In this document: piece by piece, positions 6,241 through 9,201 of the stretch | How positions within the stretch are numbered: the first letter of the stretch is position 1 | Layout of the letters: each line of letters begins with the position of its first letter | Assembly: GCA_900756715.1 (NCBI GenBank) | Contig: CAAELC010000097.1 | Location: 1 to 9,201 of the forward strand | Length of the DNA stretch: 9,201 bases | Origin: an uncultured Oscillospiraceae bacterium | Lineage (GTDB): Bacteria; Bacillota; Clostridia; Oscillospirales; Oscillospiraceae | Direction of reading: 5' to 3' | Position numbers and translations under genes: made by a program | Notes under the pieces: generated by a model | What the model was told of the DNA's origin: nothing | Database searches by the model: none | Seen by the model: only the letters and a program-made list of their open reading frames with translations

Positions 6241-7157
6241 TATTGCTGCACCTCCTTCTCTCGGGTGGAACGCAGCTGCAGGATACTCAAAACAGCCACC
6301 AGCACAAAGAAGATGACGGCTTTTGCCTGTCCCACGCCGCGGCTGCGTGCGCTGGCGTAGAAGGAGTTGACGATATTCAGCGCCAGCATTTCGGTGGTCT
6401 TAATGACCTCGCCGCCCTGCTGGATAAAGGGTCTGCCGGCGGTCAGCGCCAGGTTCTGGTCGTACAGCTTAAAAGAATTGGTCAGGGTCAGGAAGGTGCA
6501 GATGGTAATGGAGGGCATCACATTGGGAATGGTGATCTTCCACAGCGTCTGCCAGCCGTTGGCGCCGTCAATCCGGGCCGCCTCCAGCATATCCTCCGGC
6601 ACGCTTTGCAGCCCTGCCACATAAATGATCATCATGTAACCGATCTGCTGCCAGCACATTAGGATAATCAAGCCCCAGAAGCCGTATTTGGACTCCAATA
6701 CCACGCTGGTGCTGTATTTGATCAGAATACCATTGAAGATCATGCTCCAGATGTAGCCCAGCACAATGCCGCCGATGAGGTTCGGCATAAAGAAGACGGT
6801 ACGGAACAGGTTGGAGCCGCGGATTCCTCTGGTCAGCGCATAGGCAATCGCAAAGGCGATGACATTGATGAGCACCAGCGAAACCACGGCAAACAGTGCC
6901 GTGTACCAGAAGGCATGGCCGAAGCTCTTATCCTGGAAAGCGGCGATGTAGTTTTTGATGCCCACCCATGTCCAGTTCTTGGTGGTCTTAAAATCGCAGA
7001 AGGAAAGGAAAAGCCCCTTGCAGAATGGATACAGAAAACCGATGCAGAATGCCGCGAAGGTCGGCAGCAGGAACAGCCAAAAGCACTTCTGGATCGGTCG
7101 CCGGATCAGCGGTGAATTAAGCGCCGCGCGATCACGGTTCTTTTTTGCCTTTTTCAT
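6240..7157 (-). CDS. Carbohydrate ABC transporter permease, MalF type
   Basis: With the ATG at 7157 the protein has 305 residues. A basic start (MKKAKKNRDRAAL) precedes about six membrane helices, the first near residues 25-50. The EAA loop DMLEAARIDGANGWQTLWKI lies at about 189-208. The partner-type C-terminus LQLRSTREKEVQQ is common in sugar permeases of the UgpA/MsmF group. It should pair with the MalG-like subunit whose start overlaps its stop. A TTG at 7202 is in frame and would add 15 residues, but the ATG is favoured by GAGGG five bases ahead and by the typical first residues. The 237-base gap to the binding-protein gene and the hairpins in it suggest lower expression of the permeases than of the binding protein, as in other binding-protein transporters. 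Confidence 0.94.
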   Translation of the reverse strand: MKKAKKNRDRAALNSPLIRRPIQKCFWLFLLPTFAAFCIGFLYPFCKGLFLSFCDFKTTKNWTWVGIKNYIAAFQDKSFGHAFWYTALFAVVSLVLINVIAFAIAYALTRGIRGSNLFRTVFFMPNLIGGIVLGYIWSMIFNGILIKYSTSVVLESKYGFWGLIILMCWQQIGYMMIIYVAGLQSVPEDMLEAARIDGANGWQTLWKITIPNVMPSITICTFLTLTNSFKLYDQNLALTAGRPFIQQGGEVIKTTEMLALNIVNSFYASARSRGVGQAKAVIFFVLVAVLSILQLRSTREKEVQQ

Positions 7158-7284
7158 AATGTCCCTCACACTCCTTTGGTGGTTCGTCCGGTTTTTGGGC
7201 AAAGCCGGCAGCTCGCGCCCCTGTCCTTGTCATCGTGCAGCCGGGGGCGTCAGGTGCGGGTTTTCCCTATCTTTTTTGCAAAGG

Positions 7285-7309
7285 GGGGGCGAGCGCAGTG
7301 CCCGCCCCC
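7285..7309 (-). terminator. GC-rich intercistronic hairpin between binding protein and permeases
   Basis: GGGGGCG (minus strand 7309-7303) pairs with CGCCCCC (7291-7285), continued inward by two more pairs after one mismatch, with a five-base loop. On the minus strand it is followed by CCTTTGCAAAA, a poor T tract. Such a structure 86 bases after a binding-protein gene usually acts as a partial terminator or an end-protecting stem that keeps the binding-protein message more abundant than the permease message. The structure is seen; the role is inferred. Confidence 0.55.
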
Positions 7310-7385
7310 GTTTTATCACAATAATTCAGTTTTCCGCAGGCGCTTCATCAAAAGCCTTTTACGGAAATCCCGTTGTCAGCGGAAG

Positions 7386-7401
7386 CTCTTGAGATCAAGA
7401 G
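7386..7401 (-). other. Small hairpin over the binding-protein stop codon
   Basis: CTCTTG and CAAGAG form a six-pair stem around ATCT; the TGA stop codon of the binding-protein gene lies in the left arm and loop. It stands 76 bases before the larger hairpin at 7285-7309. It may add to message stability, or may be chance. Beyond these two stems I see no gene in 7158-7394. Confidence 0.35.
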
Positions 7402-8693
7402 TTCTCCTTGGCATACTGGGCAGCCCAGCCGTCAACAAAGGCAGTCTTAACAACAGACCAGTCAGCGTTGCCGGAGGTGTACTGGGTCAGAGCGTCAACA
7501 ACAGCAGCACGCCAGTCATCAACTGCGGGAGTGTAGTTGAATGCCCAAGTCACAACATAGTTGCCGTTCGCGGTGTAGTCGTTCGCCTGAGCGAAGAATA
7601 CGTTCTCGGGGGTCTTGGCAGACTTGAAGGGGATCGGGCCAAACTCCTTCGCCATCATGGTGGTGCCTTCCTCAGAGGTAACAACCCACTTCATGAAGTC
7701 GAGGGTAGCCTTGATGTCTTCCTCGGAAGCGTACTTGTTCACAGCCCAGCAGTTCTCGGTGCCGCAGCACAGACCGGCTTTTTCCTCGCCCTCTACGCCG
7801 CAGTAAATCGGGATCATCGCCAGATCATCGGGGTTCATGTTGAACTTGGAGGTCAGGTTGGAGTACTCCCAGCTGCCGTTCTGATAGAATACAGCCTTGC
7901 CCTCGCCGAGCTCAGCCTCAGCCTGGTCGCCGGTAGCGGAAACAAGAGCAGCGCCGGTGGTGGCGGAGTCAGTGGTATACAGATCCCAGAGGTTCTTGTA
8001 GTTATCGAGGTAAGCGCCGGTGATGGTGGCGGGCTGAGAGGTCACGCCGTTGTCACGGAACTCATAGAACAGGGGCATATTGGCCAGATGGCCGGAGAAA
8101 CGCCAGCTGGAGGAACCGTCCAGACCGGCGGAGGTGAAGGCATCGAAGCCCAGCTCGGCAGCGCGGCTGTGAATATCGTCGGCAACCTTCTTCAGGGACT
8201 CAAAGTTGGTGATGTCGGTCAGCTCGTAGCCAGCCTGCTTCAGCAGAGCCTTGTTTACGATGATGCCGAATGCCTCATAGCAGTAACCGATGGAAACGGT
8301 CTCGCCCGCTTCGTTCTTCAGGTTAAAGGCGTCGGTGGTCATTTCCTTCATGATGTCGGTGTTGGTCAGGTCGTAGCAGTACTCGCCCCAGGTCTTTACT
8401 GCGCCGGCGTTGCCTACCTGGAACATGGTGGGAGCAGCGTCCTTATCCATCTCGGCGGTCAGCACCTGGTCATAAGTACCGGAAGCCGCAGTCAGAACGG
8501 TTACGGGAACACCGGTCTTCTCGGTGTACAGCTTCGCCAGATCCTGCCAAGCCTTGTCAGCCTCGGGCTTGAAGTTGAGATAATAAACAGAACCGGTCTT
8601 GGTGTCGGGGGTGGGTGCGGGCTTGTCGCCGCAGGCGGTAAACAGAGTAATCGCCATAACAACAGCCAACAGAATTGCTAATGTCTTTTTCAT
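7395..8693 (-). CDS. Extracellular sugar-binding lipoprotein of a CUT1-type ABC transporter
   Basis: The 432-residue protein has a lipoprotein signal: MKK, a hydrophobic core, and LFTAC with the lipid-carrying Cys21, followed by GDKPAPTPDTKTG, a flexible linker. The mature part has the cluster-B solute-binding fold: YYLNFKPEADKAWQDLAKLYTEKTGVPV near the start, then TYDQVLTAEMDKDAAPTMFQVGN and a WAVNKYASEEDIKATLDFMKWV stretch in the C-terminal lobe. It should sit on the outer face of the membrane and deliver an oligosaccharide to the two permeases downstream. MalQ in the same operon points to a maltodextrin or other alpha-glucoside, but the ligand cannot be read from the sequence. The ATG at 8693 has a perfect AGGAGG seven bases upstream and a consensus promoter, so strong expression is expected. 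The lipobox has Phe rather than the commoner Leu/Val/Ile at -3. Confidence 0.95.
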   Translation of the reverse strand: MKKTLAILLAVVMAITLFTACGDKPAPTPDTKTGSVYYLNFKPEADKAWQDLAKLYTEKTGVPVTVLTAASGTYDQVLTAEMDKDAAPTMFQVGNAGAVKTWGEYCYDLTNTDIMKEMTTDAFNLKNEAGETVSIGYCYEAFGIIVNKALLKQAGYELTDITNFESLKKVADDIHSRAAELGFDAFTSAGLDGSSSWRFSGHLANMPLFYEFRDNGVTSQPATITGAYLDNYKNLWDLYTTDSATTGAALVSATGDQAEAELGEGKAVFYQNGSWEYSNLTSKFNMNPDDLAMIPIYCGVEGEEKAGLCCGTENCWAVNKYASEEDIKATLDFMKWVVTSEEGTTMMAKEFGPIPFKSAKTPENVFFAQANDYTANGNYVVTWAFNYTPAVDDWRAAVVDALTQYTSGNADWSVVKTAFVDGWAAQYAKENS

Positions 8694-8700
8694 GGTTTCT

Positions 8701-8706
8701 CCTCCT
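8701..8706 (-). promoter_or_regulatory. Consensus ribosome binding site of the binding-protein gene
   Basis: AGGAGG on the minus strand lies seven bases before the ATG at 8693. It is the strongest-spaced ribosome site in the operon and fixes the start. Confidence 0.85.
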
Positions 8707-8730
8707 ATATTGTGTTTGCGTTCTTTTCTT

Positions 8731-8750
8731 GGCTGGAATCGTTTCCAGCC
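8731..8750. promoter_or_regulatory. LacI/CcpA-type operator in the sugar-operon leader
   Basis: GGCTGGAATCGTTTCCAGCC has perfect eight-base arms around a TCGT centre, with the central CG typical of LacI-family sites. It lies at about +5 to +24 of the transcript expected from the promoter at 8762-8790, where a bound repressor would block transcription. The obvious ligand is the LacI-family protein encoded in the operon. The core TGGAATCGTTTCCA also fits the catabolite-repression (cre) pattern bound by CcpA, so either or both may act. The palindrome is seen; the binding protein is inferred. Confidence 0.8.
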
Positions 8751-8761
8751 CTCGCAATGAT

Positions 8762-8790
8762 ATTATACCGCCTACCGTCCGTCTTTTCAA
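8762..8790 (-). promoter_or_regulatory. Sigma-A promoter of the sugar operon
   Basis: On the minus strand there is a TTGAAA -35 (8785-8790), a 17-base spacer and a perfect TATAAT -10 (8762-8767). The start site should be near 8755, giving a leader of about 61 bases that holds the palindromic operator and AGGAGG. It faces away from the rightward promoter at 8939-8967. The 308-base divergent region otherwise holds about 148 AT-rich bases between the two -35 boxes, with one eight-base inverted repeat and no gene I can support. Confidence 0.87.
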
Positions 8791-8938
8791 TCAAAATCTG
8801 TCGCAACTCCACAAATTCAGCAAATATGCTATAAAACCTTTTATGAAAATTGAGCATCTTTCCAATCGTTGGCCCCGGCTGCGGTCTATTTTGTGCCTTT
8901 TTGGGCGGATTATTCTCCCTTTCCGGGCAAAATAGCAG

Positions 8939-8967
8939 TTGACATCACGCGCCGCCTTTTTTATAAT
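8939..8967 (+). promoter_or_regulatory. Perfect-consensus sigma-A promoter of the HMA-domain gene
   Basis: TTGACA (8939-8944), a 17-base spacer and TATAAT (8962-8967) match the ideal promoter at every position. The start site would be near 8974 and the leader about 28 bases. A promoter this strong on a likely copper-export gene implies repression when metal is low; a possible operator overlaps the start site. Confidence 0.88.
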
Positions 8968-8968
8968 A

Positions 8969-8987
8969 GTGGCGTAAAATATACCAC
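8969..8987. promoter_or_regulatory. Possible metal-regulator operator over the start site
   Basis: GTGGCGTAAAATATACCAC is an imperfect inverted repeat: GTGG/CCAC ends and TA/TA inner pairs match, while two positions per arm do not. It covers the expected start site of the rightward promoter. It does not match the CopY box (TACAnnTGTA) and is only loosely like CsoR sites, so the regulator is unknown. Confidence 0.3.
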
Positions 8988-9001
8988 GGAGGTGGAGTTT
9001 T

Positions 9002-9201
9002 GTGAAGCAGCGCTTTGATGTGACCGGCATGAGCTGTACCGCCTGCAGCTCCCATGTGGAGCGGGCGGTCTCGGCGCTGGCGGGGGTCTCTTCCGTCACC
9101 GTCGATTTGATGCAGAACCGCATGCTGGTAGAATATGACGATAGCAAGCTCTCCGAAGCAGAGATCTGCCGGGCCGTGGCCGCGGCCGGCTACGGCGCCC
9201 G
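9002..9201 (+). CDS. HMA-domain protein, probably copper-exporting P-type ATPase CopA (N-terminal part, cut by the window)
   Basis: From the GTG at 9002, 66 codons are readable before the window ends, with no stop. The start is set by GGAGG nine bases upstream (8988-8992) and the promoter above. The residues form one heavy-metal-associated domain: FDVTGMSCTACSSHVERAV holds the GMxCxxC metal site (Cys12 and Cys15), then GVSSVTVDLMQNRMLVEY and the closing AAAGYGA, the full beta-alpha-beta-beta-alpha-beta order. HMA domains bind Cu(I) between the two cysteines. Most proteins starting this way in Firmicutes are P1B-type copper ATPases that export Cu(I). A free CopZ chaperone would end at about 68-72 residues, so it cannot be fully excluded because the frame is cut right there. 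Confidence 0.82.
   Translation, partial: MKQRFDVTGMSCTACSSHVERAVSALAGVSSVTVDLMQNRMLVEYDDSKLSEAEICRAVAAAGYGA

Noticed and set aside
5323..6360. Plus-strand 345-residue open frame antisense to the MalG-like permease
   Set aside because: It is rich in His, Gln and Arg with low-complexity runs, typical of an antisense shadow of a membrane protein gene, and has no recognisable domain.
6240..7202. TTG at 7202 as the start of the MalF-like permease
   Set aside because: The ATG at 7157 has a well-spaced GAGGG site and gives a typical basic N-terminus; the extra 15 residues from the TTG have no family support.
7176..8681. Plus-strand 501-residue open frame antisense to the binding-protein gene
   Set aside because: The minus-strand frame has a lipoprotein signal, conserved fold and ribosome site. 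The antisense frame is open because of the codon bias of that gene and resembles no known protein.
8862..8872. CCAATCGTTGG as a second operator for the LacI-family regulator
   Set aside because: It shares AATCGTT with the operator at 8731-8750, but its symmetry is odd-spaced and the outer arms differ, so it does not fit the same dimer site.
8791..9147. Minus-strand 118-residue frame overlapping the divergent promoter region
   Set aside because: It covers the strong rightward promoter and the start of the HMA-domain gene in antisense; the HMA frame has clear conserved motifs, this one has none.

Overview
The window looks chromosomal and comes from a moderately GC-rich, Gram-positive anaerobe of the Clostridia, probably a gut Oscillospiraceae/Ruminococcaceae-type bacterium. 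This placement is inference from several traits: strong AGGAGG-type ribosome sites, consensus sigma-A promoters, a lipoprotein sugar-binding protein whose operon lacks its own ATPase, and single-copy TraX-family and RNHCP proteins typical of Firmicutes. No rRNA, tRNA, CRISPR array, insertion sequence or integrase gene is visible. All complete genes are on the minus strand. Only one partial gene, at the right edge, is on the plus strand.

Right part (about 8700 down to 2758): an alpha-glucan or oligosaccharide uptake and processing operon, transcribed leftward. The order is a lipoprotein substrate-binding protein, a 237-base gap with two hairpins, two permeases (MalF-like and MalG-like), a LacI-family regulator, and 4-alpha-glucanotransferase (MalQ, GH77). 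The operon starts at an excellent sigma-A promoter (TTGAAA-17-TATAAT). A 20-base perfect-arm palindrome of LacI/CcpA type sits just downstream of the expected start site. The simplest reading is an autoregulated operon: the sugar is imported, the LacI protein is relieved by it, and MalQ rearranges the imported maltodextrins. No ATPase gene is present, so a shared MsmX/MsmK-type ATPase encoded elsewhere is implied. A hairpin after malQ ends the unit.

Left part (about 2750 down to 207): a second leftward unit with its own consensus promoter (TTGACA-18-TATAAT). It encodes a TraX-family membrane protein, a VOC/glyoxalase-fold protein, a Vat/CatB-type hexapeptide acetyltransferase and an RNHCP zinc-ribbon protein. 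It is closed by a strong intrinsic terminator at 207-245. The acetyltransferase gene is preceded by a 14-codon reading frame with a good ribosome site and by a hairpin that reaches into the acetyltransferase Shine-Dalgarno sequence. That is the layout expected for translational attenuation of a resistance gene, and it is the most interesting candidate in the window.

Edges: at the left edge another strong leftward promoter (44-72) drives a gene outside the window. Its leader carries a near-palindrome and a (TA)9 tract. At the right edge a perfect-consensus rightward promoter drives the start of a gene encoding a heavy-metal-associated (HMA) domain, most likely a CopA-type copper P-type ATPase that continues past the window. 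I see no clear evidence of a wholly new multi-gene system; the novel-looking content is regulatory.
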